From contig NZ_CP071795.1 in the NCBI RefSeq assembly GCF_017498485.1, forward strand, positions 3,330,501 through 3,394,500: DNA of 64,000 bases, read 5' to 3'. Origin of the DNA: Polaribacter batillariae (GTDB lineage Bacteria > Bacteroidota > Bacteroidia > Flavobacteriales > Flavobacteriaceae). Shown one piece after another: positions 37,698-45,630 of this stretch; positions within the stretch are counted from its first letter, which is position 1, and every line of letters begins with the position of its first letter. A program made the translations under genes and the position numbers. The notes under the pieces were generated by a model. The model ran no database searches. It had not been told where the DNA came from and saw only the letters and a program-made list of their open reading frames with translations.

Positions 37698-40313
37698 ATG
37701 GATAGAAGAAAATATCTAAAAACAATTACCTTAGGAAGTATTATCCCATTTATGGCGCCCTCTACTTTAGCCAAAGAATCCTTTTCGATTTGGTCTTATA
37801 AAAAAGGTGTGAACTTTAAATCTAATTGGCATAATTGGCAGAATATGAAATGGGTTGGCCCAGAATACTGGGGAAACCGTTTGCAAGACTGGGTGTTACA
37901 GGATAAAGCTGTGGTGTGCGATATGACTGGAAAAAACAGAAATTTACATCTATTACCTCTTCAAAAACCTAAAGGCTTAATAGGTTTTACCACAAATGTT
38001 AAAGTAGAAATTTTAAACGATAGTATTAAAACAAACCCGAAAGCTTGTATAGGTTTACGTTTAGGGGCAAAAGGGCCTTATAAAGATTACAGATCTGCTG
38101 CCGTTTTCGGAAAAGGTTTAGATATCGGTTTCAATGGAAAAGGAGATTTAAAGATAGGCGAACAAATTATTAAAACTTCACTAACAGAAATACCAAACTC
38201 TTATCATTTAATTGTGGAAGCAATTCCACGACAAACCGATTATCAATTAAAAATTTCTGCAATAAACCCGAATAACAATCAGTTTATTTTAAAAGAAGAA
38301 AAAATTACTTTAGAAGATGAAAAATTAGTAGGAAACTTCTCTTTAATTGCAGATGTACCTGGAAAAATGCCTCCTGAAATAGCCTCTAAGGCTTCTGCTA
38401 AATTTTCTGATTGGTCTATTACTTCTGAAGAATTAAAGTTCGAAGAAAATCATTTTTATGGGCCTATAAACTTTGCACAATATACACTTCATAAAAATAA
38501 ACTAAAATTAACGGCACAGTTTTCTCCTGTTGAAGAAATTAAGGGGCATACTGTATTACTTCAATTTAAAATCAATGGAAATTGGCAAACTGCAGCAACA
38601 AAAACCATAAAAAGTTCGGGTAGAGCAGTTAATTTTATTGTAGAAAATTGGCAACACACAACAGCTATTCCTTATCGAATTGTGTTAAAAGTTCCATTAA
38701 AAAACAAAGAAGAAATTTATAGTTATAAAGGAACAATTGCAGCAGAACCCACAAATAAAACAAACGTTAAAGCAGCAGTTTTTAGTTGCAATGCACATTA
38801 TGGTTTTCCTGATGCAGATGTTTATGAATCGGTTTCTAAGTTAACACCAGATTTGGCCATGTTTTTAGGAGATCAATTTTATGAAGGTACAGGTGGTTTT
38901 GGGGTGCAATATAGAGGCGAATTTGATAAAACTTGCTTAGATTACTTAAGAAAATGGTATATGTTTGGTTGGTCTTATCGCGAAATTTTTAGACATATTC
39001 CATGTGCTATAATTCCAGACGATCACGACGTGTATCATGGAAATGTTTGGGGAGAATCTGGAAAAGAAGCAGATACTTCTCTTGGTTTTGGAGGAAAAGC
39101 ACAAGACAGTGGTGGTTATAAAATGTCTGCAGATTGGGTAAATATGGTTCAATTTACACAAACAAGTCATTTACCAGATCCTTACGATGCCACTCCTGTA
39201 AAACAAAATATTTCTGTATATTATTCTAATTGGAATTATGGTGGAATTAGTTTTGCTATTTTGGAAGATAGAAAGTTTAAATCGGCTCCAAAAAATGTGC
39301 TTCCAAAAGAAGCAGATGTTTATAATGGTTGGATACAAAACGAGAATTTCGACATTAAAAAACACAAACATTTAAAGGCAGAATTATTAGGAAAAAGACA
39401 AGAAAAATTCTTAAAAGAATGGGCAAACGATTGGTCTAATGCATCTGAATTAAAAGTAGTTTTATCGCAAACCAATTTCGCTACAGTAGCAACAATTCCT
39501 CAAAAAGAAAAAAATGGCAACGTAATTCCTTCTTTAAAAATTCCTGAACCTGGTGAATATATAAAGGGAGACAAAAGCACTGTAGATATGGATTCTAATG
39601 GCTGGCCAGCTGCAAAAAGAGATTTGGCTGTTGCTATAATTCGTAAAGGTTTCGCTTTTCATATTGCTGGCGACCAACATTTAGCATCTTATATACAATA
39701 TGGCTTAGATGCGCATGGCGATTCTGGACATGCATTTGCTGGGCCAGCATTAAACAATATATGGCCTCGTCGTTTTTGGCCAGATGTAAATAGTTCTAAC
39801 CATACTGTAGAAAACCCTGCTTATGTAGGAAATCATATGGATGGTTTTGGCAATAAAATGACGGTAAAAGCCATTGCAAACCCACAAAATTCAAATAAAG
39901 AACCGAGAATATTACATACTAGAGCTGTTGGCTTTGGTTTGGTTACTTTTAATAAAAAAACAAGAGATATTAAAACAGAATGTTGGCCTCGTTTTGTAGA
40001 TCCTACAAAAGAGAAAACCCAATATCCTGGATGGCCAATTACCATCAATCAGCAAGATAATTATGGACGAAAAGCGGTTGCTTATCTACCTAAAATTAAA
40101 GTAAAGAGATTAGATAAACCTGTAATTGAGATTATCAATCAAAAAACAAACGAAACGGAATATTCTATTCGTTTAAACACAGCGACATTTATTCCTAAAA
40201 TTTTTGATAAAAATGCACTTTACACTGTTAAAGTGGGCGAACCTGATACGAATACTTGGCAACATAAAAAAGATATTTCTGTAAACGATAGAACTTTAAA
40301 ATTTAAGTTTTAA
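37698..40313 (+). CDS. PhoD-like alkaline phosphatase/phosphodiesterase, exported
   Basis: An 871-residue protein. The N-terminus (MDRRKYLKTITLGSIIPFMAPSTLA) resembles a twin-arginine signal, the usual export route for PhoD enzymes. Residues 40-350 look like an extra beta-rich module, and the PhoD metallophosphatase domain follows. Its metal ligands are suggested by VFSCNAHYG, LAMFLGDQFYEG, IPDDHDVYHGNVWG and FHIAGDQHLASYIQYG. PhoD enzymes cleave phosphomono- or diesters with Ca/Fe cofactors. Its place directly behind a sulfatase suggests removal of phosphate from a glycan or glycoprotein rather than general phosphate scavenging. No Pho-box-like element was looked for systematically. Confidence 0.85.
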   Translation: MDRRKYLKTITLGSIIPFMAPSTLAKESFSIWSYKKGVNFKSNWHNWQNMKWVGPEYWGNRLQDWVLQDKAVVCDMTGKNRNLHLLPLQKPKGLIGFTTNVKVEILNDSIKTNPKACIGLRLGAKGPYKDYRSAAVFGKGLDIGFNGKGDLKIGEQIIKTSLTEIPNSYHLIVEAIPRQTDYQLKISAINPNNNQFILKEEKITLEDEKLVGNFSLIADVPGKMPPEIASKASAKFSDWSITSEELKFEENHFYGPINFAQYTLHKNKLKLTAQFSPVEEIKGHTVLLQFKINGNWQTAATKTIKSSGRAVNFIVENWQHTTAIPYRIVLKVPLKNKEEIYSYKGTIAAEPTNKTNVKAAVFSCNAHYGFPDADVYESVSKLTPDLAMFLGDQFYEGTGGFGVQYRGEFDKTCLDYLRKWYMFGWSYREIFRHIPCAIIPDDHDVYHGNVWGESGKEADTSLGFGGKAQDSGGYKMSADWVNMVQFTQTSHLPDPYDATPVKQNISVYYSNWNYGGISFAILEDRKFKSAPKNVLPKEADVYNGWIQNENFDIKKHKHLKAELLGKRQEKFLKEWANDWSNASELKVVLSQTNFATVATIPQKEKNGNVIPSLKIPEPGEYIKGDKSTVDMDSNGWPAAKRDLAVAIIRKGFAFHIAGDQHLASYIQYGLDAHGDSGHAFAGPALNNIWPRRFWPDVNSSNHTVENPAYVGNHMDGFGNKMTVKAIANPQNSNKEPRILHTRAVGFGLVTFNKKTRDIKTECWPRFVDPTKEKTQYPGWPITINQQDNYGRKAVAYLPKIKVKRLDKPVIEIINQKTNETEYSIRLNTATFIPKIFDKNALYTVKVGEPDTNTWQHKKDISVNDRTLKFKF

Positions 40314-40334
40314 CAAAGAAATATGGTTTATATT

Positions 40335-40518
40335 AAAAGAGGCTGTCACAAAAGTAAATTTAACTGTCGTTTTGAGCATTACTAAAATCAAAATATATTT
40401 TGATTGAAAGTAGCTAACGAAGTTATCGAAAAATCTAAAATACTGAAATTCAGTAAATAAGATTTCTCCATTACCGTCGAAATGACAAATTTTAATACTT
40501 TCGAGACAGCTTCTTTTT
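40335..40518 (+). terminator. Terminator-like stem enclosing a palindromic repeat
   Basis: AAAAGAGGCTGTC (40335-40347) can pair with GACAGCTTCTTTTT (40505-40518), which ends in T. Between the two arms, about 40363-40495, is a variant of the palindromic repeat family (TGTCGTTTTGAG at one end, GTCGAAATGACA at the other). It looks like a terminator hairpin into whose loop the repeat was inserted. It lies between the convergent PhoD-like and third sulfatase genes. The rest of that 299-base gap shows nothing. Confidence 0.55.
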
Positions 40519-40612
40519 GCTAATTTTATTAACCTCCGTAATTTTAAACTGTACTTTTTTATTGAAATATTAAAGACAATTTTTTTTAAATTTTAAGGCA
40601 ATAATTGTAAGA

Positions 40613-42142
40613 TTATTTTTTAGAAATGGCAACAATGCTATCTATTTGAGATTGCATTTTTTTAGTTAATTTTTTATTTTCTTTGGCAATATTTACTTCT
40701 TCGCCAATATCTTTAGAAAGGTCGTATAATTGTGGCTCGTTAGAAGCACCACTTTCTATTTTTTTACCATATATCCATTTATTTGCCTTTCTGTTTTTAA
40801 TAGGTGTAATGTATTTGTAGTTTTTATTTCTTAAAGATAGTGTAAAAGATTCTTCGAGCATTAGTTTTCTTCCTTTGGTATTGGCATTTAAAAGTGTTTC
40901 TTCTAGATTTTTACTATCTATGGCTTCTTTTTTACCTAGTTTTTTATTGATTAAACTTGCTAAAGAAGCATAATAATCTACTTGAGATATTAATGCTTTG
41001 CTTTCTCCCTTTTTAATTTTTTCTGGCCAATAAGTAATCATTGGAACTCTTGTACCTGCTTCAAAAGCACTGTATTTACCTCCTCTAAAGGGACCAGAAG
41101 GTTTATGGCTACCTAATAATTCTTCAGCTTTATCGCTGTAACCGTCATTTAAAACAGGGCCATTATCACTAGTAAAAATTACCAGTGTATTTTTATCGAT
41201 ATTTAATTCTTCTATTTTTTTTATAATTTGCCCTGTCATCCAATCCATTTGCACAATTGCATCTCCTCTTAAACCCATGCTAGATTTTCCTTGAAACTGT
41301 TTATTGGGCAATCTTGGAACGTGAATATCATGGAAAGAAAAGAACAAAAAGAAAGGATTTTCTTTGTTTTTTTCTATAAATTGATTTGCTTTTTCGGTAA
41401 ATATATATGGAAAATCTTCATCTGTCCACAATGCAGATTCGCCTCCAGTTTGATTTCCAATTCTACTAATTCCGTTAACAATCGCTTCACTATGTTGGTT
41501 GTCTGCAGGATATCTTAACATTTCTGGGTTGGTTTTACCAGTAGGAACTCCTTCGAAAGGTTTTTTGTAACTTATTTGAATTGGGTCGTTTTCATCTAAA
41601 TTAATAGCTCTGTGGTTTTCTACAAAAATTGTTGGTACTCTATCGCCAGTAGCAGGTAATAAAAAGCTATAATCGAAACCTATTTCTAAAGGACCAGGTT
41701 TTATTTCTTCGTTCCAATTAGTATCTCCATTTCCAAGACCTAAGTGCCACTTACCAACTACAGCTGTATTGTAACCTGCTTTCTTTAACATTTTGGGTAA
41801 AGTTGGTGTTTTTGTATCTATTAATAAGGGAGCATCTCCAGGCAAAACGCGTGCCCTATTTCTAAACGCATATTGTCCAGTAAGTAAAGAATAACGAGAA
41901 GGAGTACAGGTGGCTGCAGCGCTGTGGGCGTCTGTATATTTTATGCCATTTTCTGCCAATTTATCTACATTTGGTGTAGAAACACCAACTGCTCCATAGC
42001 TACTTAAATCGCCATAGCCTAAATCATCTACATAAAAAATAATAATGTTTGGTTTTTGGGGCACTGTAGTTTCTTTTACTTTCTTATCACAAGAAGTAAA
42101 TACAAGAAAAAAACTAAAGACAAATCGTAAATATATTTTCAT
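40613..42142 (-). CDS. Sulfatase lipoprotein (S1 family), third copy
   Basis: A 509-residue sulfatase on the opposite strand to the rest of the locus. It has a lipoprotein signal (VFTSC, Cys18), metal-binding IIFYVDDLGYGDLSSYG and the formylglycine motif CTPSR at Cys79 followed by YSLLTG. VVGKWHLGLG, FTSDNGPVLNDG and AFEAGTRVPMITYWP are family hallmarks. It is monocistronic and has its own TATTTTTG promoter box. It marks the right boundary of the glycan locus. The sulfate position it targets cannot be determined. Confidence 0.93.
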   Translation of the reverse strand: MKIYLRFVFSFFLVFTSCDKKVKETTVPQKPNIIIFYVDDLGYGDLSSYGAVGVSTPNVDKLAENGIKYTDAHSAAATCTPSRYSLLTGQYAFRNRARVLPGDAPLLIDTKTPTLPKMLKKAGYNTAVVGKWHLGLGNGDTNWNEEIKPGPLEIGFDYSFLLPATGDRVPTIFVENHRAINLDENDPIQISYKKPFEGVPTGKTNPEMLRYPADNQHSEAIVNGISRIGNQTGGESALWTDEDFPYIFTEKANQFIEKNKENPFFLFFSFHDIHVPRLPNKQFQGKSSMGLRGDAIVQMDWMTGQIIKKIEELNIDKNTLVIFTSDNGPVLNDGYSDKAEELLGSHKPSGPFRGGKYSAFEAGTRVPMITYWPEKIKKGESKALISQVDYYASLASLINKKLGKKEAIDSKNLEETLLNANTKGRKLMLEESFTLSLRNKNYKYITPIKNRKANKWIYGKKIESGASNEPQLYDLSKDIGEEVNIAKENKKLTKKMQSQIDSIVAISKK

Positions 42143-42185
42143 TATTTTTTAGGTATTTTTTTTTTGATAAATTGTTTATTGGTCT

Positions 42186-42193
42186 CAAAAATA
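42186..42193 (-). promoter_or_regulatory. Probable -7 box of the third sulfatase gene
   Basis: On the minus strand the bases read TATTTTTG, matching TAnnTTTG, 44-51 bases upstream of the start codon. A -33 TTTG is not obvious. Confidence 0.35.
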
Positions 42194-42547
42194 GTTAAAA
42201 CTATGCACTTTAACAGCATCTAGCTTTAGCTTCTTAAAATTTTTATCTTTGTTTTGCGTTAAATCAAAGACTAAATGGTTGTACAGTTTCAATATTAAAA
42301 GTTCATCTTGTTTGGAGTACAAAGTATAGGCATTCAGTTTTAAAAGGAAATATACAGAAAAGGTGTAGAGAGTTACTCGTCCAGATTTATGATTCGTAGG
42401 ATATTGTGAGGTTAAAAGAAGTTAGCACCAATTAAAACCCAGCAATACCAACAAATTCCGAAAATGCCGTATAAATGTCGTTAACAAGTCACTATAAAAT
42501 TAGAATTTAAAGAATATTTTTACGGCACAAATTAAACAGAATTTATA
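42194..42547. other. Gene-free interval with repeat-like segment before the HTH gene
   Basis: No supported gene. Bases 42420-42500 (GTTAGCACC, then AACCCAGCAAT, then GCCGTATAAAT, then GTCGTTAACAAG) share words with the segment at the 3' end of the HTH gene: GGTGCTAAC, CCGTATAAA and ATTGCTGG. The shared words partly sit in inverted orientation. The remainder shows nothing recognisable. Confidence 0.45.
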
Positions 42548-43183
42548 ATGACTGAAATCGGAAAAAGAATAAAAGAAATACGATTAAAAAAGGGATTATC
42601 CCAAGAGGAATTAGCTGAAGCTTCTAAAGTAAATCTACGAACAATTCAACGAATTGAAAACAATGAAACCAAACCAAGAGAAAAAACTCTTCAATTAATT
42701 TTTAACGCATTAGAGATTGAAATAATTGAGCGAGAAAAAAAGAGAATTGATAAATATTTAATTTGGTCAACTTTTCTAACATTTTTGATAATTATATGCT
42801 CTTTGCTTCCTTGGACTAGATTTTTCAACTATTTCCTAAATGGAAAAAGAATTTACAGAAATAATACAGGCTGGAACGGACAATCAATAACGTTTAACTA
42901 TAGTTTTCCTCATTGGCTAATTAGTTTAAGTGCTATCTCTATTGGATTAATTGCTATAAGTCATTCTTTAGGACTTATAAAAAATAAAAAAAGATACATT
43001 TTAATTCAGTCTGGATTGTTGATTTGGTTTTTATTAGGTTTATTTAACTATAGTTTTACACAAGGTTTTGATTTAAGACCTGGGTTGTTTATAACAATAA
43101 TAGCTACTATTTTACTAATTTTTGCATACAAAAAAAAAGAAAAACTGGTGCTAACACCGTATAAAATTAATTGCTGGTTTTAG
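42548..43183 (+). CDS. XRE-family helix-turn-helix protein with four membrane segments
   Basis: A 211-residue protein. Residues 1-60 form a standard XRE HTH (IGKRIKEIRLKKGLSQEELAEASKVNLRTIQRIENNETKPREKTLQLI). Residues 70-205 hold about four hydrophobic helices (LIWSTFLTFLIIICSLLPW, LISLSAISIGLIAISHSLGLI, YILIQSGLLIWFLLGLF, LFITIIATILLIFAY), so it is probably a membrane-bound regulator. The last 12 codons (GANT-less tail TPYKINCWF) are encoded by a repeat-like sequence. It stands alone, next to a remnant of an insertion sequence, which suggests an accessory cassette. Its target is unknown. Confidence 0.8.
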   Translation: MTEIGKRIKEIRLKKGLSQEELAEASKVNLRTIQRIENNETKPREKTLQLIFNALEIEIIEREKKRIDKYLIWSTFLTFLIIICSLLPWTRFFNYFLNGKRIYRNNTGWNGQSITFNYSFPHWLISLSAISIGLIAISHSLGLIKNKKRYILIQSGLLIWFLLGLFNYSFTQGFDLRPGLFITIIATILLIFAYKKKEKLVLTPYKINCWF

Positions 43184-43239
43184 CCAATTTACGAAAGTCC
43201 TCGCAAATTTGTGAACTGCCCCCAAAAAGTTAGACACTA
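43148..43239. repeat. Repeat-like segment and IS3-type terminal sequence
   Basis: GGTGCTAACACCGTATAAAA (from about 43148) spans the end of the HTH gene and shares words with 42420-42500 upstream of it. At 43212-43239 the sequence TGAACTGCCCCCAAAAAGTT followed by AGACAC resembles the terminus of IS3-family elements. No transposase is present, so this is a solo end or a coincidence. The rest of the 332-base gap to 43515 shows nothing. Confidence 0.45.
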
Positions 43240-43515
43240 TTTGTGTTTTATTTGCACTTTAGTGCTTAAAACACGCAACTAATCTTATAAAACAACGTTG
43301 TTTCCAATGATTGCATTTATATGCATCTAGAGTATCTTTCTTCCCAAGATATAAGTTCTATGGAATGTCTAGCTTTGTTGGTACGAATTTATGTGATTAA
43401 ATTACATTTGTATTATGGGAAAAATTATTTTACGTCAAACTTACGTTTTTAGATAATTTCTTCTTTTAAGAATTAATTGTTAAAAACAGTTGGTAAAACA
43501 AACATATTTGTGGGC

Positions 43516-43800
43516 TTAGTTATCTCTATCTCTCTTCGAAACTTTAGAAAAAACTTTTAAAGTGTCTTTTTTTACAATTTTTGCATTATCTAATGTAACT
43601 TTAATTACATACTCTGGATTAGAGACTTGAAACACATAACTAAATTGTCTAAAAGAAGTAATATGATAATTTGGAAATTCTTTTTCCACAACAGCTTTAT
43701 TAGATTCGTAATGTTCTAATTCTGTTTTTACTGGTTGGCAATTTGTAAATAAAAACCCTACAAAAGCCATGGATATAAATGCTTTTTTCATAGTAAACAA
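43516..43800 (-). CDS. Small lipoprotein of unknown function
   Basis: 94 residues with a lipoprotein signal (FVGFLFTNC, Cys about residue 21). A second Met at codon 4 (43791) gives a more typical signal start, MKKAFISMAF. The mature part (about 70 residues, VEKEFPNYHITSFRQFSYVFQVSNPEYVIKVTLDN) has no family that I recognise. It is monocistronic. Confidence 0.6.
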   Translation of the reverse strand: MFTMKKAFISMAFVGFLFTNCQPVKTELEHYESNKAVVEKEFPNYHITSFRQFSYVFQVSNPEYVIKVTLDNAKIVKKDTLKVFSKVSKRDRDN

Positions 43801-44000
43801 ATTTTCTAATTAGATTAAAAAAGCCATTATTTTACAGCAGAAGTAAACCAACTTGTAAGGGGAGTGTGTTTTAGTTTTTCTGATGCTATTTAATAATAGC
43901 AAAAAAAAATACTTAAAGTTAGGGAGCTTTAAAATGTATTATAACAATTAATTTTTGGCTAAAAATTAATTTAGCCTAGAACTTTATGATAAGTTAGAAA

Positions 44001-44075
44001 AGGGGAAAAAGGGGAAAAAGGGGAGCAACAACTATTTCTAATTGTTAATACAACAACTATTTCTAATTGTTAATA
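44001..44075. repeat. Short tandem repeats upstream of 44091
   Basis: Three GGGG blocks spaced nine bases apart (44002-44023, unit AAAAAGGGG) are followed by an exact 25-base tandem duplication, CAACAACTATTTCTAATTGT plus TAATA, at 44026-44050 and 44051-44075. They lie just past the 3' end of the barrel-protein gene. No function can be assigned. Confidence 0.8.
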
Positions 44076-44090
44076 CGAAGATACATAAAA

Positions 44091-45629
44091 TTATTTCAAT
44101 TTTAAAAATGAAAAATTATATTTTATTCCTAAGTTGATAAAAGGATTGCTAAGACTGCCTCCTTTCGCTTTTACATAACCAGCAGAACTTCGCAAACTTA
44201 AAGTTTTATTTATCTGATAATCAATACCTAAACTTGGTTTTACAATTAGGCCTTCACCTGTGCTAATTCCACCGCCACCAGCAGCTCCTCCTAAAATTTG
44301 AGTAAAAAATGTGGTGTTTCCATTAAATAAAGGGTTGGTTTTTACACCTAAACCCACCAAACCTTCTGCATAAGCACCCGCATTTCCAAAGTTTGCAAAT
44401 GAAGTTTGGCCAGCAACAAAAATGTTTTTATTTAAATCTAAATTAATTTGAAGAGATATTTGGTGCATGTCTTCTGCAGGTGGCTTCATTCTTTTTGCAT
44501 TAAAGTACCAATCTTGTTTTACAACAACTTCGAAACCTTTAAAAATACCTTCATTAAAATTAGAAGAATTATTATAAGTACCATTTCTTTCGATATAATA
44601 TTTTAAACCAGCTCCAAAAGAAGATGTTGCAAAATAGCGATTAGGGGTAAGTAAAAATCCTTTGTTTAAAGATATGTAAAGGTCGTTGTATATTTTTTGT
44701 TCTATAGAAATATCAGGATATAGTAAAAAACCACCTTGTGTATCAACTCCACCACCACCACCAGCACCAATTCCGAATTTGGCTTGAATATTGGTGCGAT
44801 TTTTATTCATAGATAAATGATAACCACCTCCTAAAAACACATCCATATAACCAGCTCTTATGCCACTGTAAGCACCATCTACTTTTAAAAAAGCAAACCA
44901 ATTATCTGTTAAATAAGAAGCCAATTCGAAACCTGCTAATCGAATTATTTTTCCGTTTAAAATTTCACCAGTTGTGGCATTTGCTTTACTGGTTACTTTT
45001 AAATTATTTAAGTGCATCATTAAAGAAATTCTGTTTGTTTTTTGATTCCAATTAGAATTTTTTAATTCAGCAATCGAAAATTCGTTTTCCGAAGCTGTAT
45101 AATTAGAGTATTCGAAATCTAAAGGAATTTCTAAAGCGACGTTTAATTGATTTCCTCTTATCAAACCTTTATCGAAAAAGTTTACATAACTCCATCCAGC
45201 GTTTAAAGAAAAATATTTAAAATCGTATCCTAAATTTGCATGCGGTAAAATAAAAGCACCACCACCATCTTTAGCACTTGCACCACCACCACCACCAAAA
45301 TGGAAGCCAGTATCTAAATACAATTTATTAGTGATGTTTTTTTTATAACCGGCATTAATGCCTAACGTAAAAAAACCACCTCTTATACCAGTAACAGAGC
45401 CATAAATACCTAAGCCTGTGTAGAAATCTTTATTTAAAAATAAGTTGTAGTGTATTCCAGAAAAACCCATATTTGGTTCGTTTGGAATTTCTAGTTGAGG
45501 CATGTTTATTGATAGGAAATCTACTTTCGCAAATGTTTTTTGAGTAATTTTATTTGGAATAACCTTAGACTGAGAAAAAACAAACTGACTTAAAAATAAT
45601 GCTGTGAGTAAAAATATATAATTTTTCAT
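44091..45629 (-). CDS. Putative outer-membrane beta-barrel protein with glycine-rich loops, unknown function
   Basis: A 512-residue protein with a signal peptide (to FSQS, about residue 20). Alternating aromatic and glycine strands and a final strand ending FSFLKLK are consistent with an outer-membrane barrel. Three similar glycine-rich stretches occur at intervals: FHFGGGGGASAKDGGGAF, FGIGAGGGGGVDTQGGF and LGGAAGGGGISTGEG. I recognise no family. It begins one base after the FdhD/YdeP gene ends, so the two are almost certainly co-transcribed, linking it to the predicted molybdoenzyme in an unknown way. Confidence 0.6.
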   Translation of the reverse strand: MKNYIFLLTALFLSQFVFSQSKVIPNKITQKTFAKVDFLSINMPQLEIPNEPNMGFSGIHYNLFLNKDFYTGLGIYGSVTGIRGGFFTLGINAGYKKNITNKLYLDTGFHFGGGGGASAKDGGGAFILPHANLGYDFKYFSLNAGWSYVNFFDKGLIRGNQLNVALEIPLDFEYSNYTASENEFSIAELKNSNWNQKTNRISLMMHLNNLKVTSKANATTGEILNGKIIRLAGFELASYLTDNWFAFLKVDGAYSGIRAGYMDVFLGGGYHLSMNKNRTNIQAKFGIGAGGGGGVDTQGGFLLYPDISIEQKIYNDLYISLNKGFLLTPNRYFATSSFGAGLKYYIERNGTYNNSSNFNEGIFKGFEVVVKQDWYFNAKRMKPPAEDMHQISLQINLDLNKNIFVAGQTSFANFGNAGAYAEGLVGLGVKTNPLFNGNTTFFTQILGGAAGGGGISTGEGLIVKPSLGIDYQINKTLSLRSSAGYVKAKGGSLSNPFINLGIKYNFSFLKLK

Positions 45630-45630
45630 C

